A DNA stretch of 64,000 nt from CAWJJM01 sp963843275 (GCA_963843275.1 CAWJJM010000009.1:62001-126000), one strand, 5' to 3'; shown: positions 37,086-47,186, counted from the first letter of the stretch. Program-made: numbers and translations. The notes: generated from the sequence alone by a model not told the origin.

Positions 37086-38558
37086 TCAGTCGCCGCTGTC
37101 GCGCTCCACTCCGACCCCCGGGGGCACGTCGTCGGCGGGCGGGGTGATCGGCTTCGCCTCGCGCACGTGGGCGAGGTCGGTGCGCAGGGTGTCCAGGGCG
37201 TCCGCCGGCAGCAGCAGGGTGACGGCGCGGCCGCTGACGGTGGCGGGGACGTGGCCGCCGCGGGGCGGGAAGAGGGTGACCGTCTCGCGGGCGCTGGAGG
37301 CGCCCTCGCCGGCGCCCTGGCGGGTGGTCAGCTCGAAGGTCAGCGCCGGCTTCCCGGGCGGGGTGCCGGCCCGCGGCGCCACCTCGTCGGCCCGGGTCTC
37401 CGAGAGGGCGAAGAGGAGGTCCGACACCGGGGTGTAGGAGATGACCTTCCCGTTCCGCTTCCAGTCGGTGCCGGAGCGCTCGAGGTGCAGCGGCTCGCCG
37501 CCGCCGGTGACCGCCAGCCCCTCGACCTCGTAGAGCTCGTGGGCCAGCAGCGCCTTGGACTGCCACTCCGGCGCCGGGCGCAGGGCCTCGCCCGGGAGGT
37601 CCGACTGCGCGACGAAGAGCTGGTCGCCGACCCGGTAGTAGTTGCCGCCCGCGCCGCCCTCGGCCGGGGCGCCGATCTCCACCCGCAGCGGCTCGCCGCC
37701 GCCCTCGACGTCGGCGGTCACCACCGTGCGCGGCGGCTCGAGGTCGAGGGCGCCCGCCGGCGGCGCCGGCGGGTCGAGGAAGTGGTCGACGCGCAGGCCG
37801 ACGAGGTCGGTCAGCAGGCGGTCGACGGCGTCGGCGTCGGCGCGGTCGTCGAACGGCTGGGCGAGCCAGAAGCCGCCGTCGCGGCGCTCGAGCACCACCT
37901 CGGAGCCGTTGCCGGTGAGGGTCACCCGCCGGATGCTCTCCCGGTCGGCGGTGAAGACGTCGTGGGAGCGCCACTCGCCGGGCGGCTTGCCCAGGTCGCC
38001 GAAGACGGCGCGGTCGACCAGGTAGGTGGCGCCGGTGTCGCGGCGCGCCAGCACCATGGCGTCGGAGGCGGGGACGTCGGCGCCGACCGCCAGCTCGACC
38101 GGGTCGCCGTCGCGGCGCTCGAGCACCACCCGCGCGCGCGGCGGCGCGAGCCCCACGTCCTCGGGGCGCGCGTCGAGGAGCTGACGGCTCTTCTCCAGCG
38201 CCACCAGGCGGTCGACCAGGGCCGCGACGGCGGCGCCGTCGGCGCGGTCGCCGGCGAGCTCCGCGGGCGCGGTGAGCCGCCAGTCGCCGGCCACGCCGGC
38301 CGGCGGCGCCGCCGCGCCGTCGGCGGCCGCGGCGGCGCCCTGCGCCGCGTCGTCGCCCGCGGCGCGCTCGATGCGGACCCGCTGCTCCCCCTGCTCGATG
38401 GTGACGGCGGTGACGTCGTCGCTGGCCACCCCCGGCAGGACCTTCTTCGCCGCCGCCTCGCGCGCTTCGCTACCGGGCAGGTCGCGCTCGTAGAAGGCGA
38501 CGAAGGCGGCCAGCGCCAGCACCGCGACGAGCAGCGCCAGCAGGGTGCGCGGACGCAC
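37086..38558 (-). CDS. DUF4340 domain membrane-anchored protein
   Basis: A 490-residue protein with one N-terminal membrane helix (residues about 4-22) and a large extracytoplasmic region matching the repeated DUF4340 unit, for example DWRLTAP, FWLAQPFDDRADADAVDRLLTDLVGLRVD and SDLLFALSETRADEV. The GTG start lies one base from the stop of the GldG-like gene. DUF4340 proteins regularly close operons for GldA/F/G-like ABC systems. The biochemical role is unknown; an envelope-assembly function is inferred from the operon. Confidence 0.8.
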   Translation of the reverse strand: MRPRTLLALLVAVLALAAFVAFYERDLPGSEAREAAAKKVLPGVASDDVTAVTIEQGEQRVRIERAAGDDAAQGAAAAADGAAAPPAGVAGDWRLTAPAELAGDRADGAAVAALVDRLVALEKSRQLLDARPEDVGLAPPRARVVLERRDGDPVELAVGADVPASDAMVLARRDTGATYLVDRAVFGDLGKPPGEWRSHDVFTADRESIRRVTLTGNGSEVVLERRDGGFWLAQPFDDRADADAVDRLLTDLVGLRVDHFLDPPAPPAGALDLEPPRTVVTADVEGGGEPLRVEIGAPAEGGAGGNYYRVGDQLFVAQSDLPGEALRPAPEWQSKALLAHELYEVEGLAVTGGGEPLHLERSGTDWKRNGKVISYTPVSDLLFALSETRADEVAPRAGTPPGKPALTFELTTRQGAGEGASSARETVTLFPPRGGHVPATVSGRAVTLLLPADALDTLRTDLAHVREAKPITPPADDVPPGVGVERDSGD

Positions 38559-38559
38559 C

Positions 38560-40164
38560 TCAGCGCCTCCGGCGGAAGTAGACGACGATGCCGGCGATCA
38601 GGCCGGCGCCCGGGAGCAGGGCGAGCGCCAGGAGGTAGATCCAGCGCAGCTCGGTGGCGCTCAGCGTCAGGCCGACCCGCTCGCGCGGGCGCGGCGGGAT
38701 GCCGACCATCGCCCGGCGCTCGACCAGCCAGTTGACGGCGTCGGTGAGCAGCACCTGGTTGCCGAAGTTCTGGGCCAGGAACTGGTCGGTCGCCAGGTCG
38801 GAGTCGCCGAACACCACCAGCCGCATGCCGGGGGCGTCGTCGGCCGCCAGCGTGCCGCCGGCGTCCGCGGCCTCGCCCTCCGCCCGGGCGGCGAGCCCCT
38901 GCTCGTCCAGGGCCGTCTTCTTCGCGGCCTCCTGCGCCTCGACCACCACGCCCACCGGCACCGGTCCGGGCACGTCGCCGGGGGTCTTCTCCGGGTGCGC
39001 GAGGTCGGTCTCGCCCCAGGCGTCGGCCGAGGTCTCCAGCAGGACCGAGCCGCTGAGGCCGTCGGGCACCTCGCCCTTCGCCACCGAGCGGGCCAGGCTC
39101 ATCAGCACCGCCAGCTCGTCCTTGGCGAGCGGCCGGGTGACGGCGTGGTCGCCCGGGTAGCGGTTGACGAAGAAGGTCTCGGCACCGAAGAAGGGCAGCG
39201 CCCCCGAGGGGTCCACCACCACGTCGTCGCCGGCGTCGATGCCGTAGCCGCGCAACCAGTCCTCGAGGCCGGTCGAGCCGATCTGGTGGCTGGCGCCCGG
39301 CCCCGCCGGCGGCGGGTCGAGCAGGACGAGCAGGCGGCCGCCGCCGTCGAGGTAGGCGGACAGCTCGTCGAGCTCGGGCTGGAGGAAGGTCGAGGTCGGC
39401 CCGGCGATCACCAGCAGGTCGGTGCCGTCGGGCACCCGGTCGGCGCCCAGGCTGGTCCACTCCTCGAAGCTGAAGTTGTCGGCGCCGAGCTGGCGCTGCA
39501 GCTCCCCCATCCCGGCCGGGGTGCGGTCGTCGAGCCGGATCTCGCCGTGGCCGACGGTGAACACGATCTTCGGCTTGTGCCCCTCGGTGAGCTCGAGCAG
39601 GGCGCGGGTGAACTGCTGCTCGCCGCGGAAGGCCTTGATCTCGGGGGCGCCGCCGCCGAACTGCATCGAGGTGAAGTCGAACTCGGCGAGGTCGGTGCGC
39701 GGCACGACGCGCTGGGTCTTGCCGTCGTCGAACACCACCGCGGCGCGGTCGAGGTCGTACTTCTCGGCGAGCTGGCGGGCCTCGAGCAGGTTGCGGCCGG
39801 GGTCCATCACCCGCACGGTCAGGTGCGGCGAGGCGTCCTCGTAGCGCCGCAGCAGCTCGCGGGTGGGCTCGAACAGCTCGTCGCCGGGGTCGAGGAAGAC
39901 CACCACCGAGACGTCCCGGTCGAGGTCCGCGAGGACGTTGCGGGTGGTGTCGGACAGCGAGTAGAGCTGGCTCTCCGTCCAGTCGAAGCGGTGGTGGTAC
40001 TTCCACCCGAAGTAGTTGACGAACAGGACCAGGGCGAGCACCAGGAGCACCGCGGCGCCGATCGTGCCGGAGCGCACCAGCCCGCGGCGGTCGATCTCGC
40101 GGCGGCCGCCCTCGGGGCCGCCCGCCGGTGGCGCGTCGCGCCGCCAGGGTCGCCAGGCGCTCAT
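38560..40164 (-). CDS. GldG-like ABC-type transport system auxiliary component
   Basis: A 534-residue protein with a cytoplasmic Arg-rich start, a membrane helix (about 30-52), a long extracytoplasmic domain and a C-terminal helix (about 510-530) followed by FRRRR. The external part shows the GldG/ABC-2-like pattern: DWTESQLYSLSD, VVVFLDPGDELFEPTRELLRRYE, FTVGHGE, and the DUF4350-like LLVIAGPTSTFL...LDGGGRLLVLLDPP. A Gly/Ala/Asp-rich insert occurs near residue 430. It works with the permease and ATPase encoded just upstream in the same operon. Confidence 0.82.
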   Translation of the reverse strand: MSAWRPWRRDAPPAGGPEGGRREIDRRGLVRSGTIGAAVLLVLALVLFVNYFGWKYHHRFDWTESQLYSLSDTTRNVLADLDRDVSVVVFLDPGDELFEPTRELLRRYEDASPHLTVRVMDPGRNLLEARQLAEKYDLDRAAVVFDDGKTQRVVPRTDLAEFDFTSMQFGGGAPEIKAFRGEQQFTRALLELTEGHKPKIVFTVGHGEIRLDDRTPAGMGELQRQLGADNFSFEEWTSLGADRVPDGTDLLVIAGPTSTFLQPELDELSAYLDGGGRLLVLLDPPPAGPGASHQIGSTGLEDWLRGYGIDAGDDVVVDPSGALPFFGAETFFVNRYPGDHAVTRPLAKDELAVLMSLARSVAKGEVPDGLSGSVLLETSADAWGETDLAHPEKTPGDVPGPVPVGVVVEAQEAAKKTALDEQGLAARAEGEAADAGGTLAADDAPGMRLVVFGDSDLATDQFLAQNFGNQVLLTDAVNWLVERRAMVGIPPRPRERVGLTLSATELRWIYLLALALLPGAGLIAGIVVYFRRRR

Positions 40165-40168
40165 CGCG

Positions 40169-40906
40169 TCATCTCCACTTCTTGTCCTCCAGGGCGCGGG
40201 CGGCGACGAACAGGAAGAAGAAGGTGCCGGACAGGTAGTAGACGAGGCGCCGGGTGTCGACGATGCCGCGCCGGAGCTCGTCCATGTGGTCGAGCACGCT
40301 GACCTGCTCGAACAGGTGCTGCAGGACCGGCTGCTGCACCAGCCCGACCAGGAAGCCGACGAAGATCACCGCCAGGGTGAAGGCGAACGCGGCGACCGCC
40401 GCGACGATCTGGTTGCGGGTCAGGGCCGACGCCATCACCCCCAGGGCGAGGAAGAACGAGCCCAGCAGGACGACGCCCAGGTAGGCCGCCCCCAGCGTGC
40501 CCCAGTCGACGTGCCCGAAGATCTCGAGCAGCACCGCGTAGAGGACGGTCGGGGCCCAGGCGACGATCCAGAAGGTCAGCGCCGCCAGCCACTTGCCGGT
40601 CACCACCTGGCCCTCGGTCACCGGCGCCGTCATCAGCACCTCGATCGAGCCGGACTTGCGCTCCTCGGCGAGCAGCCGCATGGTGATCAGCGGCACCACC
40701 GCCACCACCACGAACCAGAAGAAGACGCCGCCGAAGAAGAAGTCGAAGGGCCGGCCGGCCGGGTTGCGCGGGTCGGCGAGGTGGCTGACGATCAGCGAGA
40801 AGGTCACCCCGTCGACGGCGAGCAGGAAGAACAGCACCACGTAGGCCAGCGGGGAGAAGAAGTAGGCCCGCAGCTCGCGGCTGTAGGTGGCCCAGATCGC
40901 GCTCAC
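40169..40906 (-). CDS. ABC-2 type permease (GldF-like)
   Basis: A 245-residue inner-membrane permease with six predicted helices. It starts WATYSRELRAYFFSPLAYVVLFFLL and has the conserved MRLLAEERKSGSIEVLMTAPVTEGQVVTGKWLAAL coupling region, as in gliding protein GldF. The GTG start at 40906 overlaps the ATPase stop (GTGA), so the two subunits are translated together. The substrate is not inferable. Confidence 0.87.
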   Translation of the reverse strand: MSAIWATYSRELRAYFFSPLAYVVLFFLLAVDGVTFSLIVSHLADPRNPAGRPFDFFFGGVFFWFVVVAVVPLITMRLLAEERKSGSIEVLMTAPVTEGQVVTGKWLAALTFWIVAWAPTVLYAVLLEIFGHVDWGTLGAAYLGVVLLGSFFLALGVMASALTRNQIVAAVAAFAFTLAVIFVGFLVGLVQQPVLQHLFEQVSVLDHMDELRRGIVDTRRLVYYLSGTFFFLFVAARALEDKKWR

Positions 40907-41910
40907 GACGGCACCTCCTCGCCGGCCGGCGGCTCGTCGGCGGTGCCCGGCGGCGGCTCGCCGGCCGGCTCCGCCGCCTCCTCGTCCCGCGTCGTCAGGC
41001 GGACGAAGACCTCCTCCAGGCTGCCGCGCTCCTCGGCGAGCCCGAGCAGCGCCCAGCCGTGCTCGACCACGGCGTGGAAGACGTCCTCCCGCGGGTCGAC
41101 GCCCGGCTCGACCTCGAGGCGCAGGGCGCCGTCCGGGGCCGACTCGACCTCGGCCACCCCCGCCACCGCCGCCAGGGCCTCGGCGACGCGGGCCGCGTCG
41201 GCGCCCGGCGCCTTCACCTCGACCCGCAGGTGGCGCCGGCCCAGCCAGCGCTCCTGCAGCTCGGCGGCGGTGCCCTGGGCGACGATGTGCCCACGGTCGA
41301 TGATCAGCACCCGGTCGCAGAGCAGCTCCACCTCCGGCAGGATGTGGGTCGACAGCAGCAACGTGTGCTTGCGCCCCAGGTCGCGGATCAGCTCGCGGAT
41401 GGCGATGATCTGCTTGGGGTCGAGCCCGACGGTCGGCTCGTCGAGCACCAGCACCCGCGGGTGGTGGAGGATGGCCGCCGCCAGGCCCACCCGCTGCCGG
41501 TAGCCCTTCGACAGCGTGCCGATGATCTGGTCGCGCACGTCGGTGAGCAGGGCGCGCTCCACCGCCTCGGCGCGCGCCTGCCGGGCCTCGGCCCGGGGCA
41601 TGCCTTCCAGCCGGGCGCGGTAGCCGAGGTACTCGCGCACCCGCATCTCGGGGTAGAGCGCCACGTTCTCCGGCAGGTAGCCGATCTCCCGGCGCGCCCG
41701 GCGGGGCTCGCGGAACAGGTCCTTGCCGCCCACGGTGACCCGGCCGCCGGTGGGGGGCAGGAAGCCGGTGATCATCCGCAGGGTGGTCGTCTTGCCGGCG
41801 CCGTTGGGGCCGAGGATGCCGACGATCTCGCCCTCGTCGACGGAGAACGAGATGTGGTCGACGGCGGTGAACGCGCCGTAGCGGCGCGACAGGTCGTGGG
41901 CTTCGATCAT
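40903..41910 (-). CDS. ABC transporter ATP-binding protein (GldA-like)
   Basis: A 335-residue nucleotide-binding subunit. The Walker A is GPNGAGKTTT (about 34-43), the Q-loop is in GYLPENVALYPEM, the signature is L-S-K-G-Y (instead of LSGGQ, common in this subgroup), the Walker B is VLVLDEPTVGLDP and the switch His is in STH. The C-terminal 115 residues are an accessory domain ending in an acidic, Pro-rich tail. It is the first gene of a four-gene operon with permease, GldG-like and DUF4340 proteins. The ABC dimer energises an envelope transport or surface-assembly process. Confidence 0.92.
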   Translation of the reverse strand: MIEAHDLSRRYGAFTAVDHISFSVDEGEIVGILGPNGAGKTTTLRMITGFLPPTGGRVTVGGKDLFREPRRARREIGYLPENVALYPEMRVREYLGYRARLEGMPRAEARQARAEAVERALLTDVRDQIIGTLSKGYRQRVGLAAAILHHPRVLVLDEPTVGLDPKQIIAIRELIRDLGRKHTLLLSTHILPEVELLCDRVLIIDRGHIVAQGTAAELQERWLGRRHLRVEVKAPGADAARVAEALAAVAGVAEVESAPDGALRLEVEPGVDPREDVFHAVVEHGWALLGLAEERGSLEEVFVRLTTRDEEAAEPAGEPPPGTADEPPAGEEVPS

Positions 41911-42046
41911 TGCCGGGCAGGTCCTCGGGAGCGGGGGATGACGTCGGGCCGGGTAGGTCCGCCAGCAAGACCGGTGCCGCGGCAGCTCCCCGGGGGACGG
42001 CCCGCCGGGTCCGGGCGCCGGGCCGTCGGAGCGGCGGGGCCGGGTG

Positions 42047-44187
42047 TCAGGATGACACGGCCGGGGCGGCGGCAGGCGCCGCCGGCGCCGCCGGGCGCAG
42101 CAGGGCACCGGCGAGGCGGGACCCGGGAGCGAGCTCGAGGCGCAGGAACCAGCGGCCGGCGGCGGGCAGCGCCAGGCGGACCGGACGGTCCGCCGGGACC
42201 TCCGCCGCCGCCACCAGGTGGTTCGCCGGGTCGCGGACGGTGACCCGCCCGCCGCCGGTCCGCCCCTCGAGCTCGAGGGCGTAGACGCCGGCGGCGAGAT
42301 CGGCCTTCACCACCGCCCACTGCCCGGCGGCCGTGAAGTCGATCCGGCCGGGCCGGCGCATCGCCGGCTCGTCGGGCACGTAGATCTCGTCGGCGCCGCG
42401 CCGCAGCCGCGCCGCCCAGGGGCCGGCCGGCGGCAGCCGGTAGATGCGGATCACCGGCCCCCGCCGGGTGCGGCTCGGCAGGATCTCGACGGCCAGCGGC
42501 AGCTCGGCGAACACCTGCCGGTACCAGGCGGCGAAGGCGCGGTGGTGGCTGCGGGTGAGGTTCTCGGGGCGCAGGAAGCGGCCGTAGGCGGCCCCGGCGA
42601 GGACCAGGGCGTCGACGCCGCCGCGCTCGAGCTCGGCGCGGGGGAAGCGGGCCGCGAAGCGGCTGCGCCACACGGCCCAGCGGTCGCCGGGCAGCTCCGG
42701 CGCGTAGGACTCGCGCACCACCGCGGCGCCGGCCGGCAGGTTCGCGACGAGCCAGTCGCGCGCCAGCTCGCGGGTCGACGGGCGCAGCAGGCCGACGGTG
42801 TCGGCGGCCGTCCGCCACCCCGGCGCGGCGAGCACGACCAGTGCCAGCGCCGCGGCGGCCGCCCGCCGCCGCGGCGCCGTCGCCGCGTCGCCCAGCCAGC
42901 GGCGCAGGGCGGCGAGCCAGCCGGCGGCGCCGGCCCCGAGCAGGGCGGCGACCGCCGGCACGGCGGGGTAGAGGTTGCGCTCGACGACCATGTTCATCGC
43001 CGCGATCAGCGCCAGGTAGAGGACCGGGAACGGCAGGCACCAGGCGAGGCGCCGCCGGCTCGCGGCCGGCAGCAGGAAGGCCCCGGTCACGCCGAGCGCC
43101 AGCGCCGGCCAGCCGAAGCTCGCCGCCAGGTCGGTCCCGTAGTAGGCGAGGTTCGAGGTCGGCTGTACCCCGATCCAGCCGCCGCGGCCGTACTGGTGCA
43201 GCCCGAACAGCAGACCCCGCCCCCCGAACAGCGCCGCCCGCGGGAAGACGAAGAGGCTGGGGAGGAAGGCGAGGAAGACGGCGAGCGCCGCCGCGGCGGC
43301 GAGGGCGAGCCCCCAGCGGGCGCCGGGGGCGGCCGCGGCGCCGGCGCGCCGGCGCGCGGCGGGCAGCCGGTGGCGCAGCCAGGCGGCCGCGATCGCCACC
43401 GCCACCAGGCCGGCCGGGTACTTGGTGGCCGCGGCGAGACCGGCGGCGGCGCCGGCCGCCAGGTAGCCCGCGGCCGACTCGCGCACCAGCGCCCGGGCGG
43501 CGAGGGCGAAGGCCAGCGCGGCGAACGCGGCGGCGGGGGTGTCGGAGATGGCGAGGTGCGCCCCCTGGTTGAACAGCGGCGACAGCACGAAGAGCAGGGC
43601 GCCGAGGAGACCGGCGGCGGGCCCCGCGACCGCCGTCGCCGCCGCCATCACCGCGAGGGCGGCCAGCGCCGTCGCCAGCGCCACCACCCCGCGCATCGCC
43701 AGCCAGTCGAGCGCCAGCGGATCGGCCGTCCCCAGGCGGCGGGCGGCGACGGGGCCGAGCCAGGGCCGGAACAGGTCGGTCCCCCAGAGGGCGAAGGCGT
43801 CGGCGTAGTAGAGCAGGTGCGGGTAGACGAACGAGGCGCTGAACGGCCGCCCGGCGTCGATCTCGGCGGCGTGGTGGTGGTAGGTGCCCTCGTCGGCGTA
43901 GGGACGGTCGGCGATCTCGTGGCCGAGGCCGGCGAAGCGCACCGCCAGCGCCAGGGCCAGGACCGCGGCGCGCCGCGCCGCCGGGCCGCGCCGCGCCGGG
44001 TCGCGGGCGGCGCGCCGGACCCCGGCGGCGAGCGCGGCGGCACGGTGGCGGCGAGGGCGGCGAGGACGGCGGTGCGGCCGGCGGCCGGCGGCCACGGATG
44101 CCCGGCCACCGCCGAGAGCCACGCCGCCGCCGCCGCGGCCCCGCCGGCCGCCGCCACCCACCCCGCCGCGCGCGAGGGCCTGGTCAC
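42047..44187 (-). CDS. GT39-like membrane glycosyltransferase (apparent frameshift near the 5' end)
   Basis: A polytopic protein with 10 or more hydrophobic helices. The first extracytoplasmic loop has the D-E-G-T-Y-H-H-H-A motif, corresponding to the acidic catalytic residue of dolichyl-phosphate-mannose-type GT39 transferases (GT-C fold). The C-terminal 250 residues are soluble. The main frame is open only from about 44161 and starts with an implausible Arg/Gly-rich stretch. The GTG at 44187, which overlaps the upstream stop (GTGA), opens a second frame encoding a hydrophobic helix (AAGWVAAAGG.., about 45 codons). Joining them needs one extra base near 44053. Alternatively translation starts at an internal GTG. 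Confidence 0.65.
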
Positions 44188-45116
44188 CCGGCGCCTCCGT
44201 CGTCGTCGCCGCCGCCGAGGACCTCGAGGAGGCGCGGCGTCACGTCGGCGATCGAGGCGAGGCCGGCGAAGCGCGCGGCCGCCGGGCCCGCCGCCAGCAG
44301 CGGCACCGGGTTGCGGGTGTGGCGCCGGTGCTCCGCCGCCTCGACGTTGCCGTGGTCGGAGGTCATCAGCACCGTCAGGTCGGCGGGGGGCGCCGCGAGG
44401 ACGCCGCCGAGCAGGCCGTCGACGCGCCGCAGGGCCTCGGCCGCGGTGACGCCGAAGCGGTGGTGGCCGGCCAGGTCGGGGAGGAAGGTCTCGTAGAGGG
44501 TGAGGTGGTGGTCCCCGGCGAGGGCCGCGAGGTGGGCGCCCGCCGCCGCCGCGCTCACCGGCTCGACCGGCGCCTCCCCGGCCGCCGCGGCCGCCGCCGA
44601 GAAGCGGTCGCGGGTCACGTCCCAGGTGACGGCGCGGCCGGCCGCCAGGTCGTCGCGGTCGCGCAGGCGGAGGCCGCCGGCCAGCGCCGCCCAGGTGGTC
44701 GCGGAGTGGCGCCGGCGGCGCGCCTCCACCTGCGCGAAGTAGGCCCGCGTGTACGGGTTCGCGAAGGTGACGCGGCGGCCGCGGGCGGCGGCGCGGGCGA
44801 GCACGCCGTGGTCGTCGAGCAGGGCGCGCAGGCGGGGGCCGGGCCAGGCGGTGACGTGCCGCCCCATGTGGGCGGCGGCGTTGACCCCGGAGAACAGGGT
44901 GGTCTGGCCGGTGGCGCTCTGTGGCAGCCCCGGGACCCCGAGGCAGGCGTCCAGCGGGGCGAGCAGGAGGCCGTCGCGGCGCTGCACGCTCTCGGCGGTC
45001 AACGGGCCGCCCAACAGCGCGCGCAGGGCGGGGGTCGGCTCGACCGCCCACGGGTTGGTCGCGCCGGCCGGCGCCAGGCCGACCCCGTCGACGAAGACCA
45101 GCAGCAGGCGGGTCAC
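44184..45116 (-). CDS. metalloenzyme of the alkaline phosphatase superfamily (phosphoglycerate mutase/phosphopentomutase-like)
   Basis: A 310-residue enzyme with the two-metal core of the superfamily: N-terminal F-V-D-G-V-G-L, the nucleophile segment G-Q-T-T-L-F-S-G, an L-P-D-L-A-G-H-H motif and T-S-D-H-G-N near the end. The small size, without the full insertion domain of iPGM, fits the uncharacterised metalloenzyme branch. GTG start. The stop overlaps the start of the GT39-like gene by 4 bases, so the two are translated together. This may imply a phospho-sugar or polyprenyl-linked glycan role, but the substrate is unknown. Confidence 0.75.
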   Translation of the reverse strand: MTRLLLVFVDGVGLAPAGATNPWAVEPTPALRALLGGPLTAESVQRRDGLLLAPLDACLGVPGLPQSATGQTTLFSGVNAAAHMGRHVTAWPGPRLRALLDDHGVLARAAARGRRVTFANPYTRAYFAQVEARRRRHSATTWAALAGGLRLRDRDDLAAGRAVTWDVTRDRFSAAAAAAGEAPVEPVSAAAAGAHLAALAGDHHLTLYETFLPDLAGHHRFGVTAAEALRRVDGLLGGVLAAPPADLTVLMTSDHGNVEAAEHRRHTRNPVPLLAAGPAAARFAGLASIADVTPRLLEVLGGGDDDGGAG

Positions 45117-45144
45117 CGGCGCAGCCTACCGCGCCGGGCGCTGC

Positions 45145-45150
45145 TATCCT
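45145..45150 (+). promoter_or_regulatory. -10-like hexamer TATCCT for a leaderless small gene
   Basis: TATCCT is followed by six bases and the ATG at 45157. No ribosome-binding site fits between. It is in the 40-base divergent spacer with the metalloenzyme gene. Confidence 0.45.
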
Positions 45151-45156
45151 GGCCGC

Positions 45157-45474
45157 ATGGCAGACGACAAGCGGACGGGGATGAAGTCCGCCTACGAGCT
45201 GGCCCTCGAGCGGCTCGAGCGGGAGGGCATCGAGCGCCCCCGCGAGGACGGGGTCTCCGAGGAGCTCAAGCGCGAGGTGGCGGAGCTGCGCAAGCGGGCG
45301 CAGGCGCGGCTCGCCGAGCTCGAGATCCTCCACCGCGACCGGCTCAAGCGGCTGTTCGAGCCGGCGGCGCGCGAGCAGGAGGAGGAGGAGTACCGGCGGG
45401 AGCGGCGGGCGATCGAGGGGGAGAGGGATCGCAAGATCGAGCAGCTGCGCGGGGCTCGCTCGGCGGGTCGTTGA
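45157..45474 (+). CDS. small charged coiled-coil protein of unknown function
   Basis: A 105-residue protein, almost wholly helical and very rich in Glu and Arg. After an N-terminal K-S-A-Y-E-L-A-L-E-R-L segment the heptad pattern runs from about residue 30 to 100 (LKREVAELRKRAQARLAEL and later REQEEEEYRRERRAIEGERDRKIEQL). It has no membrane segment and no cysteine. I do not recognise a named family, although proteins of this kind are widespread in Acidobacteriota. It has a likely leaderless promoter of its own and is convergent with the K+ channel gene. Confidence 0.65.
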   Translation: MADDKRTGMKSAYELALERLEREGIERPREDGVSEELKREVAELRKRAQARLAELEILHRDRLKRLFEPAAREQEEEEYRRERRAIEGERDRKIEQLRGARSAGR

Positions 45475-45537
45475 GGGGGGCGGGGGGGACCTGCGCGCCG
45501 CGGGTCGGCTGCCGGCTCGCGGACCGGCGCGACGCCC

Positions 45538-47179
45538 TCAGGGGGATGCGGGGCGCAGGAGGTCGGTGACGCGGGCGACGGCTTCGGTGGGGCCGGCGAC
45601 GTAGAGGTTGTCGCCGGGGGCGAGGCGGAAGTCGGGGGCGAGCTCGATCACCACGTCGTCGCCGCGCTCGACGGCGACCACCGAGCAGCCGGTGCGCTCG
45701 CGCAGGCGCAGGTCGGCGGGATGGCGGCCCCGCGAGGCTCTCGTCGACCGGGATCTTGAGCAGCTTGAGCTGCGGGTCGATCGCCACCGCCTCCTCGCCG
45801 AGCAGGCGGCGCGCCAGCATCTGCCCGGCCACCTGGCTGATCGACAGGGCGAAGTCGGCCCCGGCACGGTGGATGCGCTCGACGTTCTCGGCCTGGTTGA
45901 CCCGCGCGATCACCGGCACCGCCGGGGCGAAGTCCTTGACGATCACGGTGGCGAACAGGGTGGCGGCGTCGGTGTTGAGCGCCAGCACGACGGCCTGGGC
46001 CTCGGCGAGACCGACCCCTTCGAGCACCGGCGGGTCGAGCACGTCGCCGACGCGGTCGACGCCGTCGGCGGCGACCAGGTCGACCACCCGCACCTCCTCG
46101 CCGGCGTCGCGCAGCAGCTCGACCACCTTGCGTCCCACCTCGCCGTAGCCGCCGACGACGAAGGGCCCCTGGCGGCGCAGCAGCACGGCGCCGGCGCGCC
46201 CGGCCAGGCGGTCGAGGCTGGCGTCGCTGCCCACCGCCACCAGGATGCCGCCGGACTCGAGCCGCATGTCCGCGGTCGGCTGCCGGACCAGGTGCCCCTC
46301 GACCCACTGGCCGATCACCGTCGCCCCGGTCTCGGCGCCGATCGCCGCCTCGGCCAGGGTGCATCCCGCCAGGCGGCTGCCCGCCTGCACGCGGATCTCG
46401 CGCACCGCCAAGGTGCGGCCGATCTGCTGCACGCCGGCCAGCCGCGGGTGGATGCGGGCGCTGGCGCGGGCGGCCAGCGCCGCCCCCAGGATGTGGCGCG
46501 GCGTGTACACGGCGTCGGCGCCGGCGAGCAGCATCGGCTTGCGGTGCAGCGGCACCTCGACCAGGGCGATGACCTCGCCGCGGAAGCCGCTCTGCCGGGC
46601 GGCGAGGATGGCGGCGGCGTTGGCCTCGTCGCTGGAGTTGGCGATCAGGGCGCGGGCCCGCCCCAGGCGCGCCGCCGCCAGGCTGCGGTCGTCCAGCTCG
46701 CGCTGGATCACCGTGCAGCCGCGGCCGGCGAGGCGGCGCGCCACGACCGGTTCGGGCTCCACGACCACGCTCCCCACCCCGGCGTCGCGGAGGCGAGCGA
46801 TCAGGCTCTCCACCGGGGACCCGTAGCCGAGGATCACCACGTGGTCGGCGAGGTCGCGCGGCGCCTCGGCCGGCAGGCGGGTCTCGAAGCGCTCCTCGAG
46901 GAACGGGATGAGGTAGACGGGGAAGACCAGGAAGACGAGGAAGACGCCGAGGAACTGCAGCACCACCACGAGGAGGATCATCGCCGGGTGGCGCCAGGTG
47001 GCGTCGGCGCCGTAGCCGGTGGTGGTGAGCGTCTCGGCGGCCCACTCCAGCGAGTCCCAGAAGCCGCGCGGGCTGCCCTCGAGGGCGCCCATCCCCGCCT
47101 GGTAGAGCAGGGCCGACACCACCAGCAGCACGGGCACCGCCAGCAGCAGCATCAGCAGCCGCCGTTGCGATCGGGTCAT
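45538..47179 (-). CDS. potassium channel/TrkA-N and TrkA-C protein, interrupted by a frameshift
   Basis: A K+ channel subunit with two membrane helices around a pore loop that reads T-T-T-G-Y-G-A (selectivity filter of the TxxTxGYG type). Two RCK units follow: a first TrkA-N domain (HVVILGYGSPVESLIARL), a TrkA-C, and a second RCK (FVVGGYGEVGRKVVELL) ending in another TrkA-C. The reading frame breaks at the 45728-45731 C4 run after VDESLAG. One extra base moves the true continuation (GRHPADLRLRERTGCSVVAVERGDD) into another frame, which runs to the TGA at 45538. Without that base the protein is about 546 residues and complete. ATG at 47179, with TAGACT 7 bases upstream. Confidence 0.82.
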
Positions 47180-47186
47180 CGGGGGC

